DNA of 64,000 bases from a virus. The translations under genes were made by a program, and so were the position numbers. Below the pieces are notes generated by a model. That model saw only the letters and a program-made list of their open reading frames with translations. It did no database searches and had not been told where the DNA came from. Every line of letters begins with the position of its first letter. Position 1 is the stretch's first letter. Shown in pieces: positions 25,887 through 33,816 of this stretch. Location of the stretch: positions 62,001 through 126,000 of the IMG/VR virus record IMGVR_UViG_3300032223_002232. One strand, 5' to 3'.

Positions 25887-26339
25887 TTAATCGTTTATAT
25901 ACTGCATTCTTTGTGCAAGTGTCATTGGTTTTATTGCTTTATCAAAATAATCAATAAAATCTTGAACTGGTTCTGCTGGCATAGTATATGGTGGTGGCAT
26001 TATATATGCAGCCTTTACTGGAACGTTTCTCCAATCTTGTCTAAAAATATCCCAAACTGTAACCAATCCCTTTGCTTTTGCATTATATGGTGGGGATTGT
26101 GTCGGTGGTTTAAATTTTAATGTAATTTTACCAAATTCAGAATTTAAAAGTATTGGATTTAAAGTACATAACATTCTTCTTGTTACACCTTTGTATTTGT
26201 TTAAATTACCTCTTGGATTAAAAACAAGTTCAACCACATTTTTTTGACATAATTTAAAAAAATTATCAACACTATATGTTTGTGAAACATATATTGGTTT
26301 AGGAGGTGTTTTTTGTGGTGCAACCTTTTGTGTAGGCAT
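25887..26339 (-). CDS. Possible WYL_2 / Sm-like SH3-barrel protein
   Basis: The 150-residue protein has a Pro/Lys-rich start, then a core NVVELVFNPRGNLNK, TRRMLCTLNPILLN, and GLVTVWDIFRQDWRNVPVKAAY. The CTLN and VWDxxxxDWR patterns are like those of the small phage proteins grouped as DUF2693/WYL_2, which are predicted Sm-like barrels. The C-terminal 40 residues form helices (DFIDYFDKAIKP). The assignment is from memory of motifs and is moderate. Role unknown; nucleic-acid binding or regulation is possible. Confidence 0.5.
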   Translation of the reverse strand: MPTQKVAPQKTPPKPIYVSQTYSVDNFFKLCQKNVVELVFNPRGNLNKYKGVTRRMLCTLNPILLNSEFGKITLKFKPPTQSPPYNAKAKGLVTVWDIFRQDWRNVPVKAAYIMPPPYTMPAEPVQDFIDYFDKAIKPMTLAQRMQYIND

Positions 26340-26342
26340 TTA

Positions 26343-26723
26343 TTATTTTTCTTCCTCGCAAACACCAAATATTCTTGATTCATTCAAGAATACTATGTGC
26401 TTTAAATCATTAAGATTTGCAACTTGAATACCTTTGTCATTTGGGAAAACAACAATATCACCCTTCTTAACAGTTTTGCAATCAGGTCCAGCTAAAACAA
26501 CTTTAGCCAACCTCCATGTAAAATTAACAGCATTAATTGGAACCCAAATATTGCCTCTTTTAATTTCCGTACCATCATCATTAAGGTCAATAAATTGACA
26601 CATTAAGATATCATCTAAAACTTTTTTAAGTTTCCAACCTTCAAGGTTAAAACTACTTCCTTGATAATTATCGATTTGAACTTTGCCGCCAATGCGGTCT
26701 TCTTGTGGAGGTCTAGGTATCAT
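26343..26723 (-). CDS. GroES-like co-chaperonin, gp31-like
   Basis: The 126-residue protein looks like a small beta-barrel of the GroES/gp31 type: WRLAKVVLAGPDCKTVKKGD is close to the GroES barrel strand pattern (VVxxGPG...VKxGD), followed by IVVFPNDKGIQV and a final FLNESRIFGVCEE. A mobile loop could lie at residues 15-30. In T4 gp31 replaces GroES and lets GroEL fold the capsid protein. The gene sits in the late block, four bases from the next one. Moderate certainty, because GroES-type barrels are short and variable. Confidence 0.55.
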   Translation of the reverse strand: MIPRPPQEDRIGGKVQIDNYQGSSFNLEGWKLKKVLDDILMCQFIDLNDDGTEIKRGNIWVPINAVNFTWRLAKVVLAGPDCKTVKKGDIVVFPNDKGIQVANLNDLKHIVFLNESRIFGVCEEEK

Positions 26724-26731
26724 ATTTGCAT

Positions 26732-27103
26732 TTATTTAGTACTAATACTAAATTCTGCAAGTGCATCTTTAAAAAAATCTATTTCTCTTTGAGAACATTC
26801 CATTAATGATGCCATATTAACATCTTCATCGTGTTCTTTTTCTTTAACTTTCTTTTTTATATAAACTAATCTCTTATTGTATTTAGGTAATAATAATCTA
26901 TAAAACTCTTCTATATTAAATTCAGGAACTTGCCTACACCATTTGTTAGTTGTGAGATTTATAATTCTACAAAAACCACTATTAGCCATTGATAACCACC
27001 TATTAACTAAAAATATAGGTGGTTTGTAATTTTTGGGTGGTTGATTTTTGTTCTTTAAAACATAATCAATAAACTCAAATAAACTATTATCTTTATATTT
27101 CAC
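26732..27103 (-). CDS. 62: Clamp loader small subunit, gp62-like
   Basis: The 123-residue protein has the look of the aquatic T4-like clamp loader subunit A: FEFIDYVLKNKNQPPKNYKPP, then FLVNRWLSM, a middle EFNIEEFYRLLLPKYNKRLVYIKKK, and a final helix with ECSQREIDFFKDAL. It should complex with the gp44-like ATPase. It is shorter than T4 gp62 (187 residues), as usual in this group. The start is a GTG at 27103 overlapping the stop of the upstream gene (GTGA), which implies coupled translation. Confidence 0.6.
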   Translation of the reverse strand: MKYKDNSLFEFIDYVLKNKNQPPKNYKPPIFLVNRWLSMANSGFCRIINLTTNKWCRQVPEFNIEEFYRLLLPKYNKRLVYIKKKVKEKEHDEDVNMASLMECSQREIDFFKDALAEFSISTK

Positions 27104-27777
27104 TTTTTATAAAACTTCTTAAAAATTTCAGCACTTTGATGCCATTCTGGTGAATTCATACTATCACCAAGACCAAAATGCGTCAACTTAATTGGAGCAA
27201 CACCTATTTTAAGCTTGTTTTCATTAGCTCTTAAACAAAATGTTATGTCATAATGATGAAATCCAAACTTTTCATCAAAGAATGTGTTTGTATCAATTAA
27301 TTTTGCAACATTAACTGCTATAAAAAGACCATCAATCACCAATGCTCTTGAATCTGTTAACCCAAAAATAGAAGTCCATACGTTTTTACCACTTGAATGT
27401 GCAACTTCACCTACATGATTATCTCTACTGGACATTAAATGCCATGCTGGAACTTGTGCAGATAAATCGCAAGTAGTTGCACCAGCTAAACCTACAATAT
27501 CATATTTTTCAAAAGCTATATTAAGTTTTTCTTCAAGAAAAAGATCATCAATTAATACATCATCATGTACAAATATTAATTTTTTATCTCTGTTAGCTAA
27601 TGTAAAGAATGAATTATACACAATAGGAAGACCTTTTGTATTTTCATACACAATTTCACATGAATTTGTATAACCAGCTTTTTCTAAAAAAAGCCCAATT
27701 TGAGACTTTTCCCAGAAATCATTATGATTATATTGAGTTGCTACTATAAATTTATAATTATTTGGTGATTTAGACAT
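27100..27777 (-). CDS. Glycosyltransferase, GT-A fold (StrF-like)
   Basis: From the ATG at 27777 the product has 225 residues: KFIVATQYNHNDFWEKS, then KLIFVHDDVLIDDLFLEEKLN with an acidic HDD in the DxD place, IVGLAGATTCDLSAQVPAW, and FDEKFGFHHYDITFCLRANE near the end. This is the layout of the small GT2-related transferases (streptomycin StrF-like). An upstream start at 27816 would add 13 hydrophobic residues but overlaps the neighbour's promoter region, so the later ATG is preferred. Acceptor unknown. Confidence 0.7.
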   Translation of the reverse strand: MSKSPNNYKFIVATQYNHNDFWEKSQIGLFLEKAGYTNSCEIVYENTKGLPIVYNSFFTLANRDKKLIFVHDDVLIDDLFLEEKLNIAFEKYDIVGLAGATTCDLSAQVPAWHLMSSRDNHVGEVAHSSGKNVWTSIFGLTDSRALVIDGLFIAVNVAKLIDTNTFFDEKFGFHHYDITFCLRANENKLKIGVAPIKLTHFGLGDSMNSPEWHQSAEIFKKFYKK

Positions 27778-27800
27778 GTTTAAGAGTAAATATATCATAT

Positions 27801-28424
27801 ATGGCAACGAAATCAAATAAGAAAATCAATAAAAGTGGTAAAATTGCTGAACCACCTAAGAGATTTAAGGATAAATCTACAGAAAAAGCTGTTGAAAAGG
27901 TGAAACGTCTTTCAGCAGGATTAGATGAATCTCATAAGCCATTTGCAGCAAGATTTTTATTCTCTCTTATTAAAGAACAAGATGAGGCTCCAATTGAAGC
28001 TGAACCAGTTGAAGATGAAGGTGCTGAAATGAGTGATGCAAAGTCACCAGAAGATTTTACACCAGAAGGTGATAGAGAAGCTTTTGATCAATCTTTAGAA
28101 CCACAAACCGATCCAAATCAATTTGAAACTGAAGGTGTTCCACCAGAAATGACATCTGATACAATTAATCAGATTCAAGAATGGTCTGGTAAACTTAATG
28201 AATTTGCTGAGTTCTTGAACGATCCGACAACAAATTCACTTCACAAAATTCTTGCTGATGGTGATAGAGCAGGTAGTCTTCTCCGTGGTGTAACTCGTAA
28301 AGCTTCTGATTCAATCACTCGTATTGCTGGTGAAGTTGAAAAGCTTAAAGAAATTCTTAATACATATATCATCACAGCACCTAAGAAGATGCGTGATACT
28401 GAACAGTTAAGAGCTGGTAGTTAA
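27801..28424 (+). CDS. Unknown acidic coiled-coil protein
   Basis: The 207-residue protein has a basic start (ATKSNKKINKSGK), a helix, a strongly acidic linker (about 65-115, rich in EPVEDEGAE and DREAFDQ), then a C-terminal helical part (INQIQEWSGKLNEFAEFLN and SITRIAGEVEKLKEILNTYI). No family is recognised. It is the first of two plus-strand genes standing inside the minus-strand late block. A box TAAATATAT lies 5 bases before the ATG, which suggests late expression and a virion or assembly role. Confidence 0.6.
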   Translation: MATKSNKKINKSGKIAEPPKRFKDKSTEKAVEKVKRLSAGLDESHKPFAARFLFSLIKEQDEAPIEAEPVEDEGAEMSDAKSPEDFTPEGDREAFDQSLEPQTDPNQFETEGVPPEMTSDTINQIQEWSGKLNEFAEFLNDPTTNSLHKILADGDRAGSLLRGVTRKASDSITRIAGEVEKLKEILNTYIITAPKKMRDTEQLRAGS

Positions 28425-28426
28425 TC

Positions 28427-28690
28427 ATGAAAGATAAAGATCAAATTCTTTTAGAAAAAACTTATGATGATGAAATAAGAGATCACACAAGATTTCATCA
28501 CAAACCAATGCCTAAAGATTGGGACAAAGGTTTTGAATACCCAATAAAAATAGGTGCTAATGGTCATGAAGTACCATTTCAAAAAGATAATAATTGGTAT
28601 TTAAGAGTTTGGAATGCCAAAACTAAAAAACATTATCTATATTCCTATTCGGAAGATATGTATTACCCCGATACGCATTTCATGGGTTAA
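28427..28690 (+). CDS. Unknown small protein (87 residues)
   Basis: Starts two bases after the stop of the previous gene. The product is rich in aromatic and charged residues: RFHHKPMPKDWDKGF in the first half, then NNWYLRVWNAKTKKHYLYSY and a terminal DTHFMG. No known domain. Its end overlaps the primase gene (minus strand) by four bases. Confidence 0.55.
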   Translation: MKDKDQILLEKTYDDEIRDHTRFHHKPMPKDWDKGFEYPIKIGANGHEVPFQKDNNWYLRVWNAKTKKHYLYSYSEDMYYPDTHFMG

Positions 28691-29646
28691 ACAAAATTAC
28701 TAGTTATAATTTTGTAATCCACTTCATCTAATCTTTTATCAACGCACATGTCGTTGAAATCTTTATAAGGCATATTAGAATCCCAAAGAAATATTTGTTC
28801 TCCTTGGCTTACTAATTCTCTTGTTTTCCTATTAGCAGTCTCATCAAACTTTGGATTATCTAAAACCCAAATCCTTCTATGAAAAGGAAATTCTGCAAAT
28901 TGCATCATTTGCTTTTCTGAAATAGATAACCCAGCAAGACTAACTCCGTTACGGACAAACATTGAATCTATTGGACCCTCAAACATGAAAATATATGGTA
29001 TGTCATTTGTGACCCTATCAATACCAAATACAGTTTTATCAGATCCAAATTTACCAAGGTATCTTGGTTGTGAGTGATCCATAGCTCTAGTCTGATAGAA
29101 AGCTACTTTTTTATTTCTATCATAAAATGGTATACATAATCTATTTTTGTGTGTAAAATCAGTTAAACTTATAAAAAGATTAGGAGACTTATTTACCGCA
29201 GTATGCAATCTTCTTTGCTTAACATATTCCAATGCTTTATAAAAAGAACCATTCTTGGAATAAAACTGTTGCTGGATATCATCAAATAAATTTATTGAAT
29301 CGTGTGGCAAATCTGGTACTTCTTTATATCTAACAAATTCTGTATGAGATTTATTAGATACATCCGTTGAAAATGTATTACTGCTAATTTCTTCATCCAA
29401 TTCATCTTTAGTTATGTTACAAACACTGGTAATCCAAGAATAAGCAGACCATGTTTTAGAACAGTTAAAACAATGGAATGTATTTGTCTTTGGATAAAAA
29501 AATAATCTTTTCTTTTTACCAAAACTTTTACCTTCTTTACAAACAGGACAAGCAGCATTATAAGTTCCATCATGTTTCCTGAATACAGGATCTATAGCAT
29601 GACTATAAAACTTATTTAAAATATAGCTTTCGGGTATTTTACTCAC
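28687..29646 (-). CDS. 61: DNA primase, T4 gp61-like (zinc finger plus Toprim)
   Basis: The protein has a CHC2-type zinc ribbon: CPVC at about residues 33-36 and CFNC at 59-62. A Toprim domain follows, with FMFEGPIDSMF (the conserved Glu) and WVLDNPKFD (the DxD-like site) at about 210-255. It makes RNA primers with the gp41-like helicase (57875-59269). Start: TTG at 29652 lies directly against the -10 box, while the GTG at 29646 is 6 bases from it, the normal spacing here, so GTG is chosen (319 residues). The gene ends by overlapping the plus-strand gene at 28690. Confidence 0.88.
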   Translation of the reverse strand: MSKIPESYILNKFYSHAIDPVFRKHDGTYNAACPVCKEGKSFGKKKRLFFYPKTNTFHCFNCSKTWSAYSWITSVCNITKDELDEEISSNTFSTDVSNKSHTEFVRYKEVPDLPHDSINLFDDIQQQFYSKNGSFYKALEYVKQRRLHTAVNKSPNLFISLTDFTHKNRLCIPFYDRNKKVAFYQTRAMDHSQPRYLGKFGSDKTVFGIDRVTNDIPYIFMFEGPIDSMFVRNGVSLAGLSISEKQMMQFAEFPFHRRIWVLDNPKFDETANRKTRELVSQGEQIFLWDSNMPYKDFNDMCVDKRLDEVDYKIITSNFV

Positions 29647-29652
29647 AACCAA

Positions 29653-29681
29653 ATCTTATCATGCTTGTGATAAGATGTCAA
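29653..29681 (-). promoter_or_regulatory. Promoter inside a perfect hairpin before primase
   Basis: On the minus strand TTGACA (29676-29681), a 17-base spacer and TAAGAT (29653-29658) are followed after 6 bases by the primase GTG. ATCTTATCA and TGATAAGAT (29653-29676) form a 9-bp perfect stem with a 6-base loop that covers the spacer and -10. It can act as the end of the upstream gene, as an operator, or both. Confidence 0.6.
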
Positions 29682-29682
29682 T

Positions 29683-30366
29683 TTACAAATGACCCATGTC
29701 CTTTTGGATATCTTTAAGAGTTTGCTCCGATGCTGGTAAGATTTCATTAAGAAGACTTTGATCTTCACCATATCCCTTACCATCTTCCATAATATAAAAT
29801 CCTGTCATTGCAACCCTTTCTTCGGGACTACCAAAAATCTCAATAACTGCTGGTGAATCATCTTTAGGAAAAATTCTACCATCACCTTTATGATAAGTCT
29901 CTTGAAATGCTTTAAAAATAAAATCGATTTCTTCTCTGAATATAGGATCAATATCCCTAAATCCATCATCCTTAATATCTACAGGTGATACTTTTGTTAT
30001 TGGTAAGAAAAACAAAACATCATAAAGTCTTAATGTTTCTCTAACTAATATTCTTTGCTGATCTAATAGTTCATCAGATAATTTACCTTTTAAATTAAGC
30101 CAAGATGAATATGCAAGGCAATCTAAAACAGAACGATCAAATATTACGTTATCTTCTTTTGAATACTGTGTAACTTGATCAATTAAAAAATTTAATATTA
30201 CAACTTGAGTATCTGATGTTGCATTTGCACTGTGTGGTAGATTTTTTTCTTTAAGAATATCCCTGTAAGACTTATCAGGAGTCGTATACATAGGCCATTT
30301 CTTTAAGAAATCCTTTATATAAGTTGATTTACCAACGCATTGAGTTCCAATTACAGCTATTTTCAT
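29683..30366 (-). CDS. P-loop NTPase/kinase (AAA_28-type)
   Basis: The 227-residue protein starts with a clear P-loop GTQCVGKST (7-15), a Lys/Trp-rich segment, then VIFDRSVLDCLAYSSWL (an Asp-Arg-Ser of nucleoside/NadR-type kinases) and LRLYDVLFFLPITK. It resembles the NadR or deoxynucleoside kinase group of small phage ATPases. A role in nucleotide salvage is possible but not provable here. It ends immediately before the primase promoter hairpin and is preceded by a short unknown gene with only a few bases between. Confidence 0.7.
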   Translation of the reverse strand: MKIAVIGTQCVGKSTYIKDFLKKWPMYTTPDKSYRDILKEKNLPHSANATSDTQVVILNFLIDQVTQYSKEDNVIFDRSVLDCLAYSSWLNLKGKLSDELLDQQRILVRETLRLYDVLFFLPITKVSPVDIKDDGFRDIDPIFREEIDFIFKAFQETYHKGDGRIFPKDDSPAVIEIFGSPEERVAMTGFYIMEDGKGYGEDQSLLNEILPASEQTLKDIQKDMGHL

Positions 30367-30370
30367 ACTA

Positions 30371-30676
30371 CTATATATCGCTAGTGATGTGTTTTTCCAT
30401 TTTTAAATCTTTAGTTATTTCAGGAAAGTATTTTTTAATTTCATTTGAATGCTCATCATGAAATTCTGTATCTTTACTCTCATACAAATAAACATTTTCT
30501 AAAACTATTTCAGGGAAACATTTCCTTATCTTTTGTGCAACTTCAAATGCTAATAAAACATTTTCTTTATACCAATCAGCACATACATCAGTTGATGATG
30601 AAAATAATAATGATTCTAAAATGATTGCTATTTCCTTTTTAGAAAGTGAATTTAAACTATATGATTGATTGTTCAT
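30371..30676 (-). CDS. Unknown protein (about 101 residues)
   Basis: From ATG 30676 the product has 101 residues: MNNQSYSLNSLSKKEIAIIL, an amphipathic middle (DWYKENVLLAFEVAQKI) and a Glu/Lys-rich end. No known domain. An ATG at 30706 gives ten extra residues, but it covers the AT-rich upstream segment ATTAGTAAAATAATAAAC, which looks like leader DNA. It sits four bases from the P-loop NTPase gene. Confidence 0.55.
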   Translation of the reverse strand: MNNQSYSLNSLSKKEIAIILESLLFSSSTDVCADWYKENVLLAFEVAQKIRKCFPEIVLENVYLYESKDTEFHDEHSNEIKKYFPEITKDLKMEKHITSDI

Positions 30677-30720
30677 GTTTATTATTTTACTAATAAACCA
30701 GAACAAATCAAATATTATTT

Positions 30721-31152
30721 TTAACCAGTTGGGAAAGTGCCACCATCTGCTGGTGCATTTAAATCTTCAACTGGAACTTCAGAACTTTCTTGATTTGGAT
30801 CAACTATACCACTCAAAGCTTGAACAACTTTCTTTATATCTTCATCTTTGTTGGGATCTATCTTACCTAATGAATTTAACTTTTTTGCTAAAGCATCAGA
30901 TTCACCTAAATTTTTTTGTAAATATTCAGCTAAAAATTTAACCATGTTTACAATTTGATCATTTGTAACAATATGAGTTGGATCTGATGATGGTTCTGGT
31001 GCTATTTCTGGACCAGCATTTTCTGGCGTTGCATCAGTTAAACCTGCTTCTGGTGCGGGTGCGGCGTTTGGATCTACAGGTGCAGGTGGAACTTCACCAG
31101 CTTCTTTTAAGAAAGCTTCAACTTTTTCACAAAGTGCTAAAAATTTACTCAT
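30721..31152 (-). CDS. Unknown protein with Pro/Ala/Glu linker
   Basis: From ATG 31152 the product has 143 residues: a short helix MSKFLALCEKVEAFLKEAG, then a 45-residue Pro/Ala/Glu/Asp linker (PPAPVDPNAAPAPE), and a helical part (VNMVKFLAEYLQKNLG, EDIKKVVQALSGI), ending in an acidic tail. Helix-plus-Pro-linker architecture is shared with 27801, 39220 and 62020 proteins. Function unknown; perhaps an internal head or prohead protein. The upstream-extended start at 31206 would cover another small frame, so it is not used. Confidence 0.55.
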   Translation of the reverse strand: MSKFLALCEKVEAFLKEAGEVPPAPVDPNAAPAPEAGLTDATPENAGPEIAPEPSSDPTHIVTNDQIVNMVKFLAEYLQKNLGESDALAKKLNSLGKIDPNKDEDIKKVVQALSGIVDPNQESSEVPVEDLNAPADGGTFPTG

Positions 31153-31159
31153 ATTATAT

Positions 31160-31237
31160 TTACCAGTGTAACCACCAAAAACTGCCACATTCTTCAAATG
31201 CTGCAATTATTTCATTCCATAAATTTTTAATTGACAT
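31160..31237 (-). CDS. Possible 25-residue peptide gene
   Basis: ATG 31237 opens a 25-codon frame (MSIKNLWNEIIAAFEE, then CGSFWWLHW) preceded at three bases by TAAATATTA on the minus strand. Similar short peptides with an 'LWNxIvxxFE' start occur in other phages. It overlaps the plus-strand promoter at 31231-31258. Small size makes it uncertain. Confidence 0.35.
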   Translation of the reverse strand: MSIKNLWNEIIAAFEECGSFWWLHW

Positions 31238-31258
31238 ATTTAATATTTACCATAACAT
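31231..31258 (+). promoter_or_regulatory. Early-type promoter of the bilin operon
   Basis: TTGACA (31231-31236), 16 bases, TAACAT (31253-31258), then 7 bases to the heme oxygenase ATG. The -35 is a perfect consensus. The distance predicts transcription starting at the ATG itself. There is no ribosome binding site. Confidence 0.65.
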
Positions 31259-31265
31259 ATAGTAT

Positions 31266-31808
31266 ATGACATTTCAAGAAAAACTTAAAAGTGAAACAAG
31301 AATAAATCACGATGCTACTGAACAGCATCCTTTCAATGAAATTTTAATGAAAGGTGAACTTGATGATCAAAAATATTATCTTTATCTCAAGAACATCGTA
31401 ACCGTTTATGATTATGTTGAAAAAAGATTAGGTCTTAAAGGTGAACTCATTCGTTCTTCATTAATTTATAATGATATCATGGCTTATTGTAAATCTGGAT
31501 GTTATTATGATTGTAACGATTACTTTGTACATGATTGGGTTGAAACCCTTGCTCAAAAATCAGATAAGGCACTTCTTTCTGAGCTTTATGTCGAATGGCT
31601 TAAAGATGTTTATGGTGGTCAGATCATTTCAAAGAAAGTAAAGTATAACAGTCATCTTAAATTTAATGATACAAAGAATACTGCTCTTGCTGTTAGATCT
31701 TTGTTAAACATTTCAGCTGAAGAAGAAAAGAATTTTATCTTTGAAGTCAATCGTACATATGTTAATCATTACAAGTTAATGGATGACATCATGTACAAAT
31801 CAAAATGA
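31266..31808 (+). CDS. ho: Heme oxygenase (biliverdin-forming)
   Basis: The 180-residue protein is a HO-1-type heme oxygenase. The N-terminus shows KSETRINHDATEQHPF with the expected proximal heme ligand His15 in T-x3-H-x2-x-E spacing, then KYYLYLKNIVTVYDYVE. The distal helix is EWLKDVYGGQ (117-119), in the place of the usual GDLSGGQ, with one Ser replaced by Tyr. It opens heme to biliverdin IXalpha, iron and CO using electrons probably from ferredoxin. Its stop overlaps the reductase ATG (ATGA), so the two enzymes are made together. The two-gene cassette is embedded, in the opposite direction, in the late block. Confidence 0.85.
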   Translation: MTFQEKLKSETRINHDATEQHPFNEILMKGELDDQKYYLYLKNIVTVYDYVEKRLGLKGELIRSSLIYNDIMAYCKSGCYYDCNDYFVHDWVETLAQKSDKALLSELYVEWLKDVYGGQIISKKVKYNSHLKFNDTKNTALAVRSLLNISAEEEKNFIFEVNRTYVNHYKLMDDIMYKSK

Positions 31809-32482
31809 TTGAAACTCTTTACAATGAATATCAAAAGCTTGCTAAACAAAGCTTCCAAAATATTTCACTTCATGGTAACCATGATAACAAGGATATTATA
31901 TGGTATAATGATCTTTACTTGTCTCCTAGCGTTAGGTATGGGCATGTGGAATACTTTAAAGCCCAAGGAAGAGTGGAAGTACTCCATGCAGTATTTTACC
32001 CTTCCTTCTTCAAGCCTATTCCGATATTCGGTTTCGATATTATTGCCCTCGGAGGCAAAGTAACTGGTTTGTTTTGTGATTTTACTCGTGCTCCTTTTCA
32101 AATAGAAGCTTTATCTCGTTCTTTAAAAGATTTAAAACACAAATATAAAGATAATTTAAGGACAATACCTGAATGGGCTAATTTCTTTTCTGAAGATTTT
32201 GTTTGTATTAACCCGAATGGTCTTAATGAAAAAGAATTAATAGAAGATTTTTCAGGTATATTCAGGTGTTTTATCGGGTATAGTAATTGGGAGGACTATA
32301 CTGGCAAATATAATAAAATGGAAGACGTTAAAATGTCTATTGAATGTCAAAATTCATATTCTATAAATCAACGTAAGAATGATAAGACATCAAAAGCTCT
32401 TACTGCATATATTGGAGAAGATAAAGCCAAAGAATTTATAGAGAATGTATTGTTTCCTGTATATAGGGAATATACCTTTTAA
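31805..32482 (+). CDS. Ferredoxin-dependent bilin reductase (PcyA/PcyX/PebS family)
   Basis: The 225-residue protein has the HY2-family core VLHAVFYPSFF, PIPIFGFDIIALGGKVTGL and CDFTRAP. Aligned on the spacing of Synechocystis PcyA, Glu49, His61 and Asp78 fall exactly 12 and 17 residues apart like Glu76, His88 and Asp105, so the main catalytic trio is kept. PebS has Asn at the His88 place, so the PcyA or PcyX branch is more likely. PcyX is a bilin reductase group known from uncultured oceanic phages and makes phycoerythrobilin. Which product is formed here cannot be read from the sequence. It follows heme oxygenase with a four-base overlap. Confidence 0.82.
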   Translation: MIETLYNEYQKLAKQSFQNISLHGNHDNKDIIWYNDLYLSPSVRYGHVEYFKAQGRVEVLHAVFYPSFFKPIPIFGFDIIALGGKVTGLFCDFTRAPFQIEALSRSLKDLKHKYKDNLRTIPEWANFFSEDFVCINPNGLNEKELIEDFSGIFRCFIGYSNWEDYTGKYNKMEDVKMSIECQNSYSINQRKNDKTSKALTAYIGEDKAKEFIENVLFPVYREYTF

Positions 32483-32742
32483 GCTGGTATAACTTTTAGT
32501 ACACCATTTAATAAAACCTTTTTATACATTTTACCATCTTTTTTACTTTTAAATGGAAAATATGCTTTAATCATATTTTCTTCATCATGTGATAGAGCAG
32601 CACCATTATCTTTTGCTCTTTTTAAACGTTGCATATCACTATCAGATAAACCTGTAAATCTAAGAATTTCTTCTGGTGCTAAATTCCAATAATTTATATT
32701 TTCTTTTAATATTTTATTAAAAGTGATATCAAATTTAGTCAT
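32479..32742 (-). CDS. Unknown small protein (87 residues)
   Basis: From ATG 32742 the product starts MTKFDITFNKILKENINYWN and has a Glu/Leu-rich helix (APEEILRFTGLSDSDMQRL) and a basic end. A GGTAAATAATACT box lies directly before this ATG, so the ATG is preferred to the upstream 32760 codon. It is the gene after endolysin in reading direction, and its end overlaps the bilin reductase gene. No family is recognised. Confidence 0.55.
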   Translation of the reverse strand: MTKFDITFNKILKENINYWNLAPEEILRFTGLSDSDMQRLKRAKDNGAALSHDEENMIKAYFPFKSKKDGKMYKKVLLNGVLKVIPA

Positions 32743-32750
32743 AGTATTAT

Positions 32751-33362
32751 TTACCCACAAGATTCTACCAGTTTAGCTTCCGATTCTCTTCTGGTTATTA
32801 AACCATCTAAACCTTTACCTTCCCAAATACGTTTCATGTCTCTTAGTTCTTTAGCAATTCCTTTATAGTCTTTTTTTGGAACCAAATCACGAATATTTCT
32901 CATCTCTGTACGACTATCCCCTACTAAAGATGTGCCTCTATTAAAGATAAGTGAAACTAAAGCACCATAAGCGTTGTCACAGAGCTTGTCAACGTCAGGA
33001 AATGCCCTTTCAGTAAGTCTTGCAAACTTAGGCCATGTTAAATTATCAAATATCTCTAATGCTTGTTCCCAAGTAACAATTATACCTTTATCTTTAATAG
33101 AATTAGTGTAATCTTTACCAGCTTGACCAGTTTTACCTGATGCATTTTTTACAAGTTCCAATTGTTTGCTTGGTAAAAAATGAAATAATTTAGATAATTC
33201 ATCTTGTGAGTAATAACCGCAATCAACGCCAATACCAAGAGTCATTCCACTAGCACCTTTAGGCCAAGTTGGTCCCTTTAAAAATTCATCATAATATGAT
33301 TTGCCACCGCCAACTTCATATTCAAGAATTAAATTTAATGCTTTTGTTGAAGGTGATTTCAT
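32751..33362 (-). CDS. Endolysin, lysozyme/pesticin-like (GH24-type fold)
   Basis: The 203-residue protein starts with KALNLILEYEVGGGKSYYD and continues GASGMTLGIGVDCGYY. The pair of acidic residues Glu14/Glu16 and the Thr41-Leu-Gly-x-Gly-x-Asp47 stretch resemble the E-D-T catalytic layout of T4-type lysozymes and pesticin-like muramidases. A later NAYGALVSLIFNRG and GLDGLITRRESEAKL are also typical. It cuts cell-wall glycan at lysis. No signal peptide, so it needs a holin. It overlaps the preceding membrane gene by four bases. Confidence 0.85.
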   Translation of the reverse strand: MKSPSTKALNLILEYEVGGGKSYYDEFLKGPTWPKGASGMTLGIGVDCGYYSQDELSKLFHFLPSKQLELVKNASGKTGQAGKDYTNSIKDKGIIVTWEQALEIFDNLTWPKFARLTERAFPDVDKLCDNAYGALVSLIFNRGTSLVGDSRTEMRNIRDLVPKKDYKGIAKELRDMKRIWEGKGLDGLITRRESEAKLVESCG

Positions 33363-33811
33363 AACTCAGTTATATTATAATCCTCTTCCTTTGCATTATT
33401 AGAAAGTAATTCTTCTTTAACATTTTCATTTTTAGTTTCATCTACGGATTCCGCTACTCCAGATACACTTGCATTAGAAGAACTATTATATCTTAAATCA
33501 ACAAGACCTTGTGCTCCTAAATAAACAGATATAACAAGAGCAATTTGCTCCATAATTTTTGTAAAAATTGTCGCATATGTGGTTATGACTATATCATGAT
33601 CTTTTGGTATAACAAAAAGAATACCAACTGCAATAAAAAACATAATAACTATAATGAATAAAGAAGTCATTATGATAAAGAACTTCTTTGAAGCCATATG
33701 ATTAGTATCCTCCATTTGTTTTTGTAAACGAGGAGATGTGTTTGGCGGTGCTTTACCATTGGTAAGAAAAGCACTCGCAGTTTGAGCTATATTGACAATA
33801 TTCTGCCACAT
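33359..33811 (-). CDS. Candidate holin: two-segment membrane protein
   Basis: The 150-residue protein has a Pro/Ser-rich start, two membrane segments at about residues 44-68 (FFIIMTSLFIIVIMFFIAVG) and 84-103 (FTKIMEQIALVISVYLGAQG), and an acidic C-terminal tail. It overlaps the endolysin start by four bases. A multi-span protein translated with endolysin is the usual holin context, but no known holin family is recognised. A TAATAAGTA box lies 5 bases before the ATG and may start the lysis transcript. Confidence 0.5.
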   Translation of the reverse strand: MWQNIVNIAQTASAFLTNGKAPPNTSPRLQKQMEDTNHMASKKFFIIMTSLFIIVIMFFIAVGILFVIPKDHDIVITTYATIFTKIMEQIALVISVYLGAQGLVDLRYNSSSNASVSGVAESVDETKNENVKEELLSNNAKEEDYNITEL

Positions 33812-33816
33812 ATAGC

